Below, one piece after another: positions 1 through 12,952 of a stretch of 64,000 bases of DNA (positions within the stretch are counted from its first letter, which is position 1; each line of letters begins with the position of its first letter). Source of the stretch: Castor canadensis (lineage: Eukaryota > Chordata > Mammalia > Rodentia > Castoridae); assembly GCF_047511655.1 (NCBI RefSeq), contig NC_133400.1, forward strand, positions 5,724,001 through 5,788,000. Reading direction: 5' to 3'. The notes under the pieces were generated by a model. It saw only the letters and a program-made list of their open reading frames with translations, did not search any database and had not been told where the DNA came from. A program made the translations under genes and the position numbers.

Positions 1-2872
<2,872 letters not shown>

Positions 2873-2944
2873 CAAGATCTAAGTCCTTGTTTCCTAATTT
2901 CTCCTCTAGAGCTCTGAGGCATAGAAAAGAAAGGCAGGATGGTG

Positions 2945-3136
2945 TACCAGTCAGAAGCAAGCACTCAAGACCTAGCTCCACCTCTTGAATGACACAGGGG
3001 AATTTATTTAATGCTTCCTAGCCCTCATTTCCATATTTATAAAATGGTAACAGTACTGAACTGTTACGAGGTAAAATCAGCTGACACATGTCTAGGGCTT
3101 TGCACATTGGCACACAGGAAATGGTCTAAAAAGTTG
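2945..3136 (+). repeat. MIR SINE fragment (sense)
   Basis: The stretch reads like the MIR body in sense direction: a 'cctagctccacctcttgaatgacac' type segment, then 'catttccatatttataaaatggtaacagta' like the MIR core (tttcctcatctgtaaaatgg). It is cut on the right by an ID SINE. Similarity was judged from memory of the consensus. Confidence 0.5.
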
Positions 3137-3226
3137 ACTGGAGGCATGGTTCAAGTGGTAGAGCACCTGCCTGGCAAGCACAAAGGCCTGAGTTCAAACC
3201 CCCAGTACTGCCAAAAAAAAAAAAAA
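3137..3226 (+). mobile_element. ID-type (tRNA-derived) SINE
   Basis: Contains the RNA polymerase III A-box-like stretch 'ttcaagtggtagagcacc' and the B-box 'gagttcaaaccc', followed by 14 A residues. This is the tRNA-like monomer that also forms the right half of the dimeric SINEs at 12739 and 25028. It is not a functional tRNA gene: there is no acceptor-stem pairing and it ends in poly(A). Confidence 0.85.
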
Positions 3227-3344
3227 CCAATGGGCTGTTGTTATTATATCTGTTATACTCCTTCAACAATAAGACTTTACACAAACTTGTGTATGACTAA
3301 CCTCACTGAGCACAACCTAGTTATTCCCATTGCCTAAAACCCTT

Positions 3345-3392
3345 TAGGAATTCCGTGTGTGTGCATGTGTGTGTGTATACATATATGTGGGT
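3345..3392. repeat. (TG)n-rich microsatellite
   Basis: Interrupted TG/TATG run ending in 'tacatatatgtgg'. Confidence 0.8.
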
Positions 3393-3589
3393 ATGATTTT
3401 CTTGAGGACTACTTTTTGTGGCATATTTGAAAACATATGTATAAATGGTTATTGCATAAATACACACTATTTTGACCAAACTTACATTCCACTTCTGAAA
3501 ATAAAGCTCATTATTTTATTGATCATCCATCTTACTGACCAGTCTACTTCAAAAAATAATACCTAGTGTTATAAGGGAACAAAAAAACT

Positions 3590-4137
3590 AGTCAGCAAGG
3601 AATTTTATTGACACTTAACTGCACTAAAATCAGGAAATTCTATTAATCAAAAGACACACTAGGAGACTAGAAAGGCAACCACACTTCAGCTGAACATTTT
3701 CACAATATACATAATAGAAAAAGAACTTATTCTATACTTAAAGTAGTATAATAAGAAAAAGGCAGACAACCTAATACAGAAATGGGCAATAGGCTTGAGC
3801 AAACCTTTTATGAAAGAAGATATTCACGCAGCCCTTAAACACATGAGCATGTGCTCAATCCCATTGTTAGGAAAGATACACAAATACAACTACAATGAAA
3901 GGTCAGTACACACAGACCAGCAAAACTGAAATTCAAAAGAATGAAAAGACCAAGTGTTGTGAAGTTACAAAGAATGGAGAAAAGCCCTGACAGCAGAATG
4001 CTGGCCAGGTTATTCTGTGGAACATAATATCCTATTGCACCTGACTGTGAGACCTCTCCAAAATCACATCTGAACACAGAAAAAATGACAACACTTTTCA
4101 AGTCACAAAAAAATGACCAAACACTCCAAATCTCAGC
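3590..4137 (+). mobile_element. Ancient L1 fragment (left part)
   Basis: Degenerate L1 ORF2 sequence: 'aatgggcaataggcttgagcaaacc', 'gaaagaagatattcacgcag', 'cacatgagcatgtgctcaatccc' match the conserved L1 segment encoding KKHMKKCS in younger copies. It is interrupted at 4138 by an LTR and appears to resume near 4857. Many stops in all frames. Confidence 0.75.
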
Positions 4138-4525
4138 TGTTATGGGTTAAATTATACCCCTTGAGTATGTTGAAGCCATAATCCCCAATACCTGTTCATC
4201 TGACCTTCTTCAGAAAACAGGCCTTTGCAGACATAACCAAGTTAAAATGAAGTCAATCAATCCAGTATGATTGAAGTCCCTGCAAGAAACAGTTCCTAGA
4301 GAAACACACATCTCCACATCAAGATACACCAAGGACTGCCAGCTGTGGCCAGAATCAAGGAGAGAGGAATGAACAAATTCACCCTCAGTGTCTACAAAAA
4401 GGAACCAACCCTGTTAACACCTTGATTTCTGACTTTCAGCCTCCAGAACTGTGAGAAAATAAATTTTTGTAGTTTTAAGCCACCCACTTGTGGTATTTTG
4501 TCAAAACAGCCCTGTTATAAGCCAA
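4138..4525 (+). mobile_element. MaLR (MLT1-type) solo LTR
   Basis: Begins TGTTATGGGTTAAATTATACCCC and ends with the diagnostic MLT1 3' part: 'cctccagaactgtgagaaaataaattt...taagccacccacttgtggtatttt'. The AATAAA polyadenylation signal lies inside it. MLT1 elements are non-autonomous ERVL-related retrotransposons that spread early in placental mammals. It sits inside an older L1. Right boundary uncertain by about 10 bases. Confidence 0.8.
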
Positions 4526-4856
4526 TATCTTGGCTTAGATGAGTAAATGCTGCTTCGCTACAAGTTCCAGTTTAGCCTCACCCCTTTCTTTCTACTTTCT
4601 GGGTTAAGACAATTTAGAAAGTCAGTCATGGAATTATCCAATCACAGGTAAAGCCTGGCTACTTTGAACCCTCCTCTGAAACACCTGACAGAAACCTAAA
4701 CCCTATAATAATTCTTTCTAACACCTTTTTCCTGAGACACCCCACAATACTCATGGTGTGCAATTCTCCTTTGTTGCAATGAATCAATGAACCTAATTTG
4801 TTCAATTATAGGTATATTCCTGGTGGCCTTTCACTGTAGAGAACTGACACCATGAA
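4526..4856 (+). mobile_element. Probable LTR fragment, family not named
   Basis: Between the MLT1 LTR and the resumed L1 is about 330 bases with an LTR-like layout: C-rich U3/R-like text ('gacaccccacaatactcatggtg'), then 'ttgttgcaatgaatcaatgaacctaa' and 'ctggtggcctttcactgtagagaactgac' near the right end, as in the U5 of class I ERV LTRs. It does not read as L1, so something was inserted here. Family uncertain. Confidence 0.4.
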
Positions 4857-5430
4857 TTAATATAAGAGCTTTGGAAACCATTTGGCAATACTTACCAAAG
4901 CTGAAAACACGAATGCCTAAGTGACTAGACAATTCTACTCCTGATTGCAAACCCAGGATGGATGGATGCATCTGTGCACCAATAAACACATACAAAAATG
5001 TTTATGATGGCATTTTTCATAGTAGGAAGAAATCACCAATAATTCAAATGTCCATCAACAGTAGAATGAAACAGTAAATTATGATATATCATTATAATGA
5101 AATTTTATACAGCAATGAAAAGGGAAAAAAAATCACTGCTACATTAAACTCTATAGCTGAAATGATGTTGAGTTTTTAAGCCAGACATGAAAAATACACT
5201 GTATGGTTCTGTTAACTCAGACTCAAAACCAGGCAGAATTGATTCATGAAATAGAAGTCAAAATAGTAGTTACCTAGAGGGAAAGGTTGTGAAGGCTTAT
5301 TTCTTGATCTGAGTGGTGGTTAAAGCACTCGATCTGTGATAGTTCATATAGCTGTATACTTAGAAAAAATTCGATTGTCAAGATGTATTTTAACTTTAAT
5401 TTACAAGGTTGGTTTCAAAATTACTTATTC
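4857..5430 (+). mobile_element. Ancient L1, 3' end (right part)
   Basis: Typical 3' L1 text of an old (L1M-type) copy: 'gttcaaatgtccatcaac'-like stretch at 5043-5061, 'atacagcaatgaaaagg', 'tgtatggttctgttaac', and the tail 'gatagttcatatagctgtatactta'. It continues the fragment that stops at 4137. Confidence 0.75.
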
Positions 5431-5469
5431 ACACTTTGAGTAGTATTTTTATAATGAGATAACTGAATT

Positions 5470-5640
5470 ATTATACCATGCATTCACTTAACAGACTTTA
5501 TTAAGCACCTTCCTAAGCACCAGAGAAATATAAGATCTAACATGCAATATAACATCCACCCTTCATGGAGCATTTCCTTACAGTCAAGTGAGGGTACAAT
5601 GAGAAGATTAATGCACAGGAGACAAAGCAGAGAAGAAATA
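5470..5640 (-). repeat. L2-like fragment
   Basis: 'ttattaagcaccttcctaagcacc' and 'cttcatggagcatttccttacagt' resemble the antisense L2 segment (ttattgagcacctac...ctcatggagcttacagtct). Old and diverged. Confidence 0.4.
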
Positions 5641-6229
5641 AAGGAAAACCAAAGAAAATGAGAAAAAAAATCGTAGAAAACCATGGGAGCAAGCTCAGCA
5701 TCTGTGAGTTCATGTATATTGCATGTGAAAGGAAATATTAAAATGATATATTGGACTATCATGAACAGATATGCTGAAACATATTGCACTGATAACTAAT
5801 AAATTTCAATGTGCTTCATAAAATGTTGATGTGGTTATATGTAACACATTCTCATTGTGAAATTTATTGCTAAATAATTCAATAGTTTAAAACTGTGTGC
5901 CTACATCACGATTCTTGAAAATTGCAAAAAAAAAAATTTCATGCATTAAAAAAAATTTTTCTATGGACAACTGTTTCCTTCTTGGTTTGTGTGGGATGGA
6001 TCATGGAAGGTATTTATCGTCCAGGCTTCAGTTTCAACCACATCACTCATTTACTTAGAGATCTCACCATCTGCTCTTCTCCCTTCAGCAATGCACTGGA
6101 GCCCAGCGGCCCCTGACTGACATTACAACTCCACACAACTATGTGGGAAGCTAGGTAAGGGATTAGGAAAGAACCCTCATCCCAGAACTTTCGCTCAACC
6201 TTCAAGAGCTCATACTCAGGAGACCAAGG
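5641..6229. other. Single-copy-looking AT-rich sequence
   Basis: No repeat family, gene or RNA recognised. A-rich runs occur at 5924-5956. Short open frames are present but have no recognisable domains and lie where chance frames are expected. Confidence 0.5.
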
Positions 6230-6400
6230 GTCTGGTGTTAAACTTCAACTCAGCTACCTATTCTGTAGTCTCAGTTAACTCCTGAATCTGTTCTACAGAT
6301 TCCTCAATTTAAAAGTGGAGATAATAAAAATAGCACTTTCCTTATAGGGTTATGTAATTAAATGAGAAAAAGTTTAAAAAGTATAGCATAGTCCTTGGGT
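6230..6400 (+). repeat. MIR SINE (sense)
   Basis: Contains the MIR core in sense direction, 'ttcctcaatttaaaagtggagataataaaaatag' followed by 'cttatagggttatgtaattaaatgag', matching the consensus order (tttcctcatctgtaaaatggggataataat...catagggttgt...attaaatgag). Confidence 0.7.
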
Positions 6401-6654
6401 TCATTCTTTCTTTCAGCACTACCCTCTGCTAGCTGAAATTGCACTCCTCTCATTTCCAAGACTAATCATGCCATCTGGAAAAAAGTAAATTCTTCTGTTC
6501 AACACTGCAACAGAAGCGTCAACGTTCAGAGGCAGATCACAGAATCTTAATTCACAAATATCCAGCAAAAGATTCTTTAGTGGCTCTAAAAACTTCAAAA
6601 CTTGGGGGAAAGGCTGGGGTTGAGGAACTCAGTGATGTCATAAAGATACCATCT

Positions 6655-6686
6655 ACTTCTCTCTCTCTCTTTCTCTCTCTCTTTTT
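6655..6686. repeat. (TC)n microsatellite
   Basis: Nearly pure CT dinucleotide run with a CTTT interruption, ending in a short T run. Confidence 0.9.
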
Positions 6687-7039
6687 ATGTGTACGTCAGC
6701 CTCATTTCCTGCATGCTTTCTTCATATTATGTCAAAGATGACCATCACCACCTCCAGGTGTATTAGTTTCCAATACTGGAGGAAAGAGAGTGCCTCTTTT
6801 TTAACAGTTCTATCAAAAGTCCAAGAAGTGATTCTCATTGGACCATCTTAGGTCACATGCCTATACTTGAACCAATCCTGTGTGAGGTGGATGGGATTGA
6901 ATGATTCTTGGAGCTGACATGATAGATTCAAATCCACCTGTTACATGCATAAAGACTCTAACATTTTCTGCCCCGTTCCTCCCAGCTATTCCTGTAATGG
7001 GAAACATTCAAGGAAGAATTCAGACTGATTAAGTGGAAC
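6687..7039. other. Single-copy or very old repeat sequence
   Basis: Nothing firm. The part around 6830-6900 ('gtgattctcattggaccatcttaggtcacatgcctat...gaaccaatcctg') looks like an old interspersed repeat I have seen in mammalian DNA but cannot name. Confidence 0.35.
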
Positions 7040-7150
7040 CACAGAACACAGGATGATGGAGCTGCAGTCATCATGTATAACCCTCTCATCTTACAGATAA
7101 GAAAGCTGAGCCTCAGAAACAGGAAGGGACTCGCAAGAGCCCATCCAGGA
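7040..7150 (-). repeat. MIR-like fragment (antisense)
   Basis: 'ctcatcttacagataagaaagctgagcctcag' matches the antisense MIR core (ttttacagatgaggaaactgaggc). Short and diverged. Confidence 0.5.
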
Positions 7151-8074
7151 AACTAGTGACAGAGGCAAAAGAAAACTCCAATTTTGGAGTACCCACTCCC
7201 ATGTATCATTTTCTCAGTTTTTATGTTTCCTGTATTTAAGTGTAAGTGTATTTAAGGTCTTGCCTGCATTATCTCTTTTAGAAGAATCTATCTTTATATG
7301 AGCAAAAACTATAGGTGAGGTTCAGCTGCCACATACAGTTGAATAATTCTTGTAAAGTCACCACAAGAGTTGAAGAACATCCCTTATAGAAGCCCAATGC
7401 ACAGGCCTCCATGCTGAGCATAAGGTCCACCAAGTGTCCACCAAGGACTGTGACAAGGAGAGAGGAGACTTCAATGAAGTCAGTTTATTATCATTTCCTA
7501 AAAGAGGAGAAAGATGGAGATAGATGATCTGTCTTCATGAGAATGGGAAGGGGGTGTTGAACTTTTCATTCTCTCCCAGGCCTGGCCAGAGGCATCATTA
7601 AGGACCCCTGAAACAGAAAGGGACTTTAATTTCCTACCCAGCTATGCTTAGTCTGAGATGGACTTTAGGCAACCTGGGAGTCAAAACTTACTCAGGTTTA
7701 ACTTAGATGAATTCAATTATGTACACTCATGAGAAAGAGGGGCAAAAAAAATTAAGCAGTATGGATGATTCTGCAGTTTTTCACTAAATGAGTGCCTATT
7801 CCAGCTTCACTGTCAGAGGGGAGGTATAAATCTGCAGGCAACACCTTCATCTGGTGTTCAACCATGACAGCACAATTGGATTCAATGCTGGTAGGAAAAC
7901 TAGCTGGGTTGGACTTATTAGAAATATGATGGTGTGTCTCCAAGGGAATTCAGAAGTGACTCTAGCTACACACAATACTCACCCTAAGTGCTGACTTTGG
8001 ATGCTCCATATATGTTGTATCCCACTGTGTAGAACACACAGCACAGAGGAACTGTCACCAGCAGCATAACTAGC
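7151..8074. other. Single-copy-looking sequence
   Basis: No gene or repeat family recognised; only short chance open frames. Confidence 0.5.
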
Positions 8075-8275
8075 TGATAAAAACAATAGCTAGCACTTGC
8101 ATAGCACTGTTCTAAGCAGCTTAGCTCTATTAACTCATTTAATCTGCAGAACAACTCTCAGAAGTCAGATGTTTGTATAATCCTCAGTTTACAGATGAAA
8201 ATAAGACTTGTCTAGAGTCACTCGGTTAATAAGTGGCAGAAACCACAGGATTCAGTTAAGAATGTGCGTGTTTTC
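8075..8275 (-). repeat. MIR SINE (antisense)
   Basis: Long antisense MIR match: 'ctagcacttgcatagcactgttctaagca', 'taactcatttaatctgcagaacaac', 'cagtttacagatgaaaa', 'cactcggttaataagtggcag' in consensus order. Confidence 0.85.
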
Positions 8276-8516
8276 CCCACTTCAGATTAACCTCCATTTT
8301 TAAGCTCATGACAATAGCTGTGTCTTTGCATGATGTTGTCTTAGTGTAGTTTTTGTGGGTCAGGATTAAAGGCAAACTTGCCATGCAAAGACGATGTCCT
8401 TCCTACATAATTTTTCCCCAAGATATCAACTCTTTGAGAGATGTTATGATGGATAATCCTGGACGGGGAGAAGTGAAAGTTTCTTGAGTTTGTACAAGCA
8501 ATATGAACTGAAGGGA

Positions 8517-8886
8517 TGCTATGGGTGAATATTTGTGTCCCTACAAAATTACTGTGTTGAAATGCTAACTCCCAATGTGATGGTATCAGGAAGTATTGCC
8601 TGTGGGAGGTGATGAGGTCGATGAGGTCAAGAGGGTGGAGTTTCCATGAGTAAGATTGGTGTCTCTGTAAGAAGACATGAGAGAGCTTGCCCTTCCTCTC
8701 TCTTCTCTCCACATGTTAGGAAACACAAAGACAGCAGTGAACAAACCAGGAAGCAGACCCTTACAGATACCTGATTTGTCAACAATTTGATGGTGGACTT
8801 CCTAGGCTTCAAAACCGTAAAAAAATAAATGCTTGCTGTTTAAGACACATCATCAATAGCATTCTGTTGTAGAAGCTACAATGACA
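8517..8886 (+). mobile_element. MLT1 (MaLR) solo LTR
   Basis: Begins TGCTATGGGTGAATATTTGTGTCC and follows the MLT1 layout: 'aatgctaactcccaatgtgatggtatcagg', 'gaggtcaagagggtggag', 'ctctgtaagaagacatgagagag', 'aaataaatgcttgctgttta'. The 3' end is near 8886 with CA. About 370 bases. A solo LTR left by recombination or truncated insertion. Confidence 0.9.
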
Positions 8887-9762
8887 AAGATGGGGAAGGT
8901 GGATATTTATCCAACAACATGACAATGATGAAGTCCTTTAAGGTTCCTACAAACAAAAAGACTGGCCTGTGAAGATAGTGGTTGTCAGTGGCTGTGTGGT
9001 ACCTGAACAGTTAGCACTTTAGCCATGAGAACCATAGCGCCTGCCTTGCTTAAGTTTGGCTCTGAAGCCTCAGCATTTCCTATTCAAGTGAACATCGGGG
9101 CTGGGATAATGAGCCTTTAACTGTTTCATCTAGGTTGGAGACAAGTTGACTCCTCTGCAAATGCTGGGCTGCAATCATCAGGAGCCTGCCTGGCCACATG
9201 GAGTCAGATGGACAGTAAAAGAAGTTCTGCAAAGGACAGAGATTGAATTTCCTGCTATGTCAGATTCAACTTGATTTAGATAACTAAAAGAATGTTACCT
9301 TTCTTGGCCCTTGGTGTTGTGGAATAAAATGCATCACTGCTCCATAGATAAGGAGTAAATTCCTGAGGGAGGGGAGTAGACTTGACCTTGATAAGAAAGC
9401 AGTACACTGAAGGTCTTGGGGAGATGAGGGGGATGTTGCAACAAATTAGGCCTCCACATAGATAACATTCCTGAACAAGGCAAGATAAAGGAACAAAGGC
9501 ACATCCTTGGCTGACTAGAGAAAGGAGAATAAAGAAGAGACCGCTGTGGGTGGCCTCCAGAGAGGGTGATGGGCAGCGGGGAGGGGAATCATATAATCAG
9601 AGTGCTGCTGTAAAAAACTGCTTTCTTGGTGTGGCCTTTTCTCTTCATATTGGTACACTGATAGAAAGACAGGACTGAGTACAGTTGAGGAGTTTGGTTT
9701 CATGACCCCATTCTGCACCAAAGTGGCCTTTTCACTTGGGAATAACTACAGGTGGCAAGACC
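8887..9762. other. Single-copy-looking sequence
   Basis: No gene or repeat recognised. Confidence 0.45.
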
Positions 9763-10104
9763 TGTGACATCCTGAGGCAGGCTAGAAGTAGGGAAAGTTT
9801 AGGACTTATATGTAGGTTACCCAGGGATGTGCCAGACCACCCTCATCTGGCCAGAACCACCCCTGCCCCTCCCCACTCCTGATTATTGGATGGAAATCTC
9901 CTGGTTCTGCCCTTCTCCGGGGTTACTGTAGGTTTAAAAGTGCCTAACAAGAAAAGCTCTCTCTTTGCCAGAAGACTCCACCTGGGCCACACCATGCTCC
10001 CTTTATATTTCTCTTCCTTAAATTTTAGCAAACCCCATTTACTCCCACCTGTTCTGCTTGGATTCTTCCAGGCCAGAGGGCCAGAACCAAGGTCTTCTGG
10101 AAAT
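9763..10104 (+). mobile_element. LTR, family 'A', sense copy
   Basis: Recognised by comparison within the window: the reverse complement of 11066-11421 runs parallel to it over its whole length. Shared blocks include 'gattattggatgg' (inverted CCAAT), 'ggttactgtaggtttaaaag' (TATA-like), 'cacctgggccacaccatgctccctt', and 'cttggattcttcc' before 'ggtcttctg'. The order CCAAT, TATA-like box, then a C/T-rich U5 fits a retroviral-type LTR. Family not named. Boundaries approximate. Confidence 0.65.
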
Positions 10105-10479
10105 ACCTTTTGCCATTAACAATATAAGTGTTGTCAAAATATGTGTCATTCATGCTGGGGTAGGAGGGCAATAGAAGTATGGGTAGAGAGGCCCAGTGAG
10201 ACAGAATACAAGGAATATGGAGGAAAATATTAGTGGCATTTTCCAGCTGCTGGAATGAAAAAAAAAAAAACACCTATGATTCACAGGGCATTGTTGAGTA
10301 CTACAATGGGTCTTTCATCATTTTTAGGAAAGAGTTAACCCTAGATTAAATGCTTCCCTGGTCCCACCTAAGCAAGTTTAAACTCAAGACCCATGAGGAT
10401 TAAACTGTTCCCCCAAAATTTAACTATGTTCCAGAAAAATTCTCAAGCATATTTATAGGAATATAAAAAAACTGTTCAC
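10105..10479. other. Single-copy-looking sequence
   Basis: Short A run at 10257-10271. Nothing else recognised. Confidence 0.4.
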
Positions 10480-11065
10480 CTGGAATTCTTTTTAAATTAT
10501 TTTTTTTAAATATCTTGTAAAAACAAAGGTGAAACAAAGACTTCCACACACAAAATCTGAAAGAATTTATGACCAGCAGACCTGCAATACTAGAAATATA
10601 AAGAAGGGACTTGGAGCAGAGGAAAAATTATTCCAGATAGAAGCCTGGCTTGAGAGAAAGGAAGGAAGGAAGTTAGAAGTTGCAACTGCCTGAGAATATA
10701 CAGTGATTTTTTTTTATTATTATTAATTTTCTTAAACTTTATGAAAGATAACAACTATACATATGTACATATATGTAAAATTATAAATTTAAGAGCCACA
10801 AGCCTACTAAAATAACATGACAAAGAGTTATAGCTAATAAACCAACAAAGGAGAAAAAACAGAATCATAAAAAATGCTCAACTGAAAGGAGGCAGGAAAA
10901 AAAAAAAGAGGAAAATGAATTTAAAAAACAAAAGAATAAACAACAAATACCATGATATAGCTTTCCATCAAGAGTGCAAAACAATTTAGTATTTATGCAC
11001 CTAAGCACAAAGCCCCAAAAAACATAAAATCCCAAAGTGATAGTGCCAATGGTGCTGGTGCAGTC

Positions 11066-11421
11066 TGTGATCAGAAGACCTCTTTGTATCTCACCAGGAA
11101 GAATCCACGGCAGGACATGTGGGTGTAAATGGAGTTAATTAGGAACTCCATTAGAGTTCTCCATTGAATAAATGGAGTCGTGTTAGAAAGGAAAATACAA
11201 AGGGGAGCATAGTGGGGCCCAGGGGGAATCTGTGTGCCTGCTCTTCAGGTGCTTTTAAAACCTACAGTAACCTACAGGAAGGGGAGAGCCAGGTGATCCC
11301 CATCCAATAATCAGTGAGTTGGGAGGGGCATGGGTGTTTCCTGAGCCAAGCATGGTTAATCTAAGATGTAACATTTTTCTATGAGTCCTGAACTTTCCCT
11401 AATTTTAGCCTACCTCAATAG
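11066..11421 (-). mobile_element. LTR, family 'A', inverted copy inside the old L1
   Basis: Reverse-strand relative of the LTR at 9763-10104 (see there). On the plus strand it starts TGTGATCAG and contains 'ccatccaataatcagtgag', the complement of the CCAAT block, and 'gcttttaaaacctacagtaacc', the complement of the TATA-like block. Old L1 sequence lies on both sides. The two copies differ by many substitutions and small gaps, so they are old. Confidence 0.65.
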
Positions 11422-11550
11422 AATTTTTAAAAAGTAGAAAAATTGTCATTTTGTCAAAGATTTCAACACTTCTCTCTCAGTAACTGGCAGAATATGTAGA
11501 TACAAAATTAGTAAGAGAATAGAAGACTTAAAAAAATACTACCAACCTGA

Positions 11551-12018
11551 TGTTAGGTCCCAGTCCATGAGCTGGTGCAAAGGATGTGAAGAACTTCACA
11601 GAAAAGCGAGAGTTGAAACAGAAGCAAAGTTTTACTCACTTTCCAAGGGAGGAAAGGGGCCTGTACTAAGAAGAATCAGCCCCGAATGAGGCTAGTGCTG
11701 GGGTTTATAAGCATTTGAAGGAAGCATGTAGAAGCAGTACACTGCTGTGGCCTTGGGTTTGTTTGTTTGTTTGTGGTTTAGCTAGGTTATTCCTGGAAGC
11801 AGCTGGGGTGGTCAGTTTCTCAATGTTTTGTCAAGATAATTGTTTGTTAGCTTGTACAATCTTTCTGTGACATTGTACGGTCATAATATGTTATCAAAAA
11901 GATGCAAGTGGGGTTTCACTTGAATTCAGAAAAACTGCTTCTGCAAACCAAAAGTTAGACAAGATGGAGTCCTTTACAAAATGGAATAGGTTAGGCCAAT
12001 TTGAGTTGGGGCCTTACA
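11551..12018 (-). mobile_element. Solo LTR, family 'B', 468 bp, antisense
   Basis: Bounded by TGTTAGGTCCC on the left and GGGGCCTTACA on the right, i.e. TG...CA with short imperfect inverted ends, in old L1 sequence on both sides. Read on the minus strand it has a TATA-like 'ttataaacccc' followed by a U5-like 'gtgagtaaaactttgcttc', so it is transcribed leftward. Family not named; the look is that of a class I ERV LTR. A clear target duplication is not visible (ctga / ggta). Confidence 0.7.
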
Positions 12019-12332
12019 GGTAACATCACTAAATATTCTAAATATAGTCAAAAAATATTAAGGGAATATTACAACCAATTCTATGCTGGTAAATTTGACA
12101 GCTTAGATGAAATGAACAAGTAACACAAAAGACCTAAATTACCTCAATAGCTCTAAATCAATTAAATTGAATTTATTTTTCAAAACTGCCACAAAGAAAA
12201 CTCCAAACTCAGATGACTTCACTGGAACCACTGTCAAATATTGAAGGGAATAATACTACCAAATTCTAGACACATCTCCCAGGGAACTGAAGAATTTGAA
12301 TAGTCCTCATGCTGTAAAGACTATTACTCTGA

Positions 12333-12415
12333 GGAGGGAGGGAGGGAGGGTGAGAGAGAGAGAGGAGAGAGAAAAGAAGGAAGAGGAAGAAGAAGAAGAA
12401 AGAGAGAGGGAGAGA
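12333..12415. repeat. GA-rich microsatellite: (GGGA)n, (GA)n, (GAA)n
   Basis: Starts 'gaggagggagggaggg' and changes unit to GA and then GAA; purine-only on this strand. Confidence 0.9.
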
Positions 12416-12575
12416 ATGAATCCAAACCTTTAAAAAAAATTGAGCAAAACTGAACCAATTAGTGTGTAAATAGCTCATGACCATCAGAAGCTTATCCAAG
12501 GAATAGTCCTTTAGTTTAACATCTCAAAAACCAGTCAAAGTTACCCAGGATATCAGTCAACAAAAATCCAACATT

Positions 12576-12681
12576 TGGGGGAAGGGGGTGAATTCAAGTA
12601 TGACATAGCTGATATATTGTCAGAACTTTTGTAAATGCCACAATATACCCCCCACCAGCCCAACAATTAAAAAAGAAAAAA
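12576..12681 (+). mobile_element. 5'-truncated L1 3' tail with target-site duplication
   Basis: About 105 bases ending in an A-rich tail and flanked by aaaaatccaacatt (12562-12575) and aaaaacccaacatt (12682-12695), a 14-bp duplication with one mismatch. The G-rich start, 'gaacttttgtaaatgccacaa' and A-rich end fit the last part of an L1 3' UTR of another subfamily than the element at 1-2872. Confidence 0.7.
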
Positions 12682-12738
12682 AAAAACCCAACATTCAGTT
12701 TTCTGATTAAAGTAACAACAACAAAAAACTACTGTTCA

Positions 12739-12952
12739 GCCAGGCACCAGTGGCTCACACCTATAATCCTAGCTACTCAGGAGGCAGAGATCAGGAGGAA
12801 AGTGATTTGAAGCCAGCCCAGGCAAACAGTTTGTAAGACCCTATCTTGAAAAAGGGCTGGTGGAGTGGCTCAAGTGGTAGAGTACCTGCTTACCAAGCCT
12901 GAGCCCTGAGCTCAAAACCCCAGTACTGCAAACAAATGAATGAGAACAAACA
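12739..12952 (+). mobile_element. Dimeric SINE: B1-like left half + ID-like right half
   Basis: Left half reads 'ggcaccagtggctcacacctataatcctagctactcagg', a 7SL/B1-derived monomer. Right half reads 'tggagtggctcaagtggtagagtacc' and 'gctcaaaaccccagtac', a tRNA-derived ID monomer, joined by an A-rich linker ending 'tcttgaaaaagg'. Flanked by actgttca (12731-12738 and 12953-12960), the remains of a target duplication. Inserted in the old L1. Confidence 0.9.
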
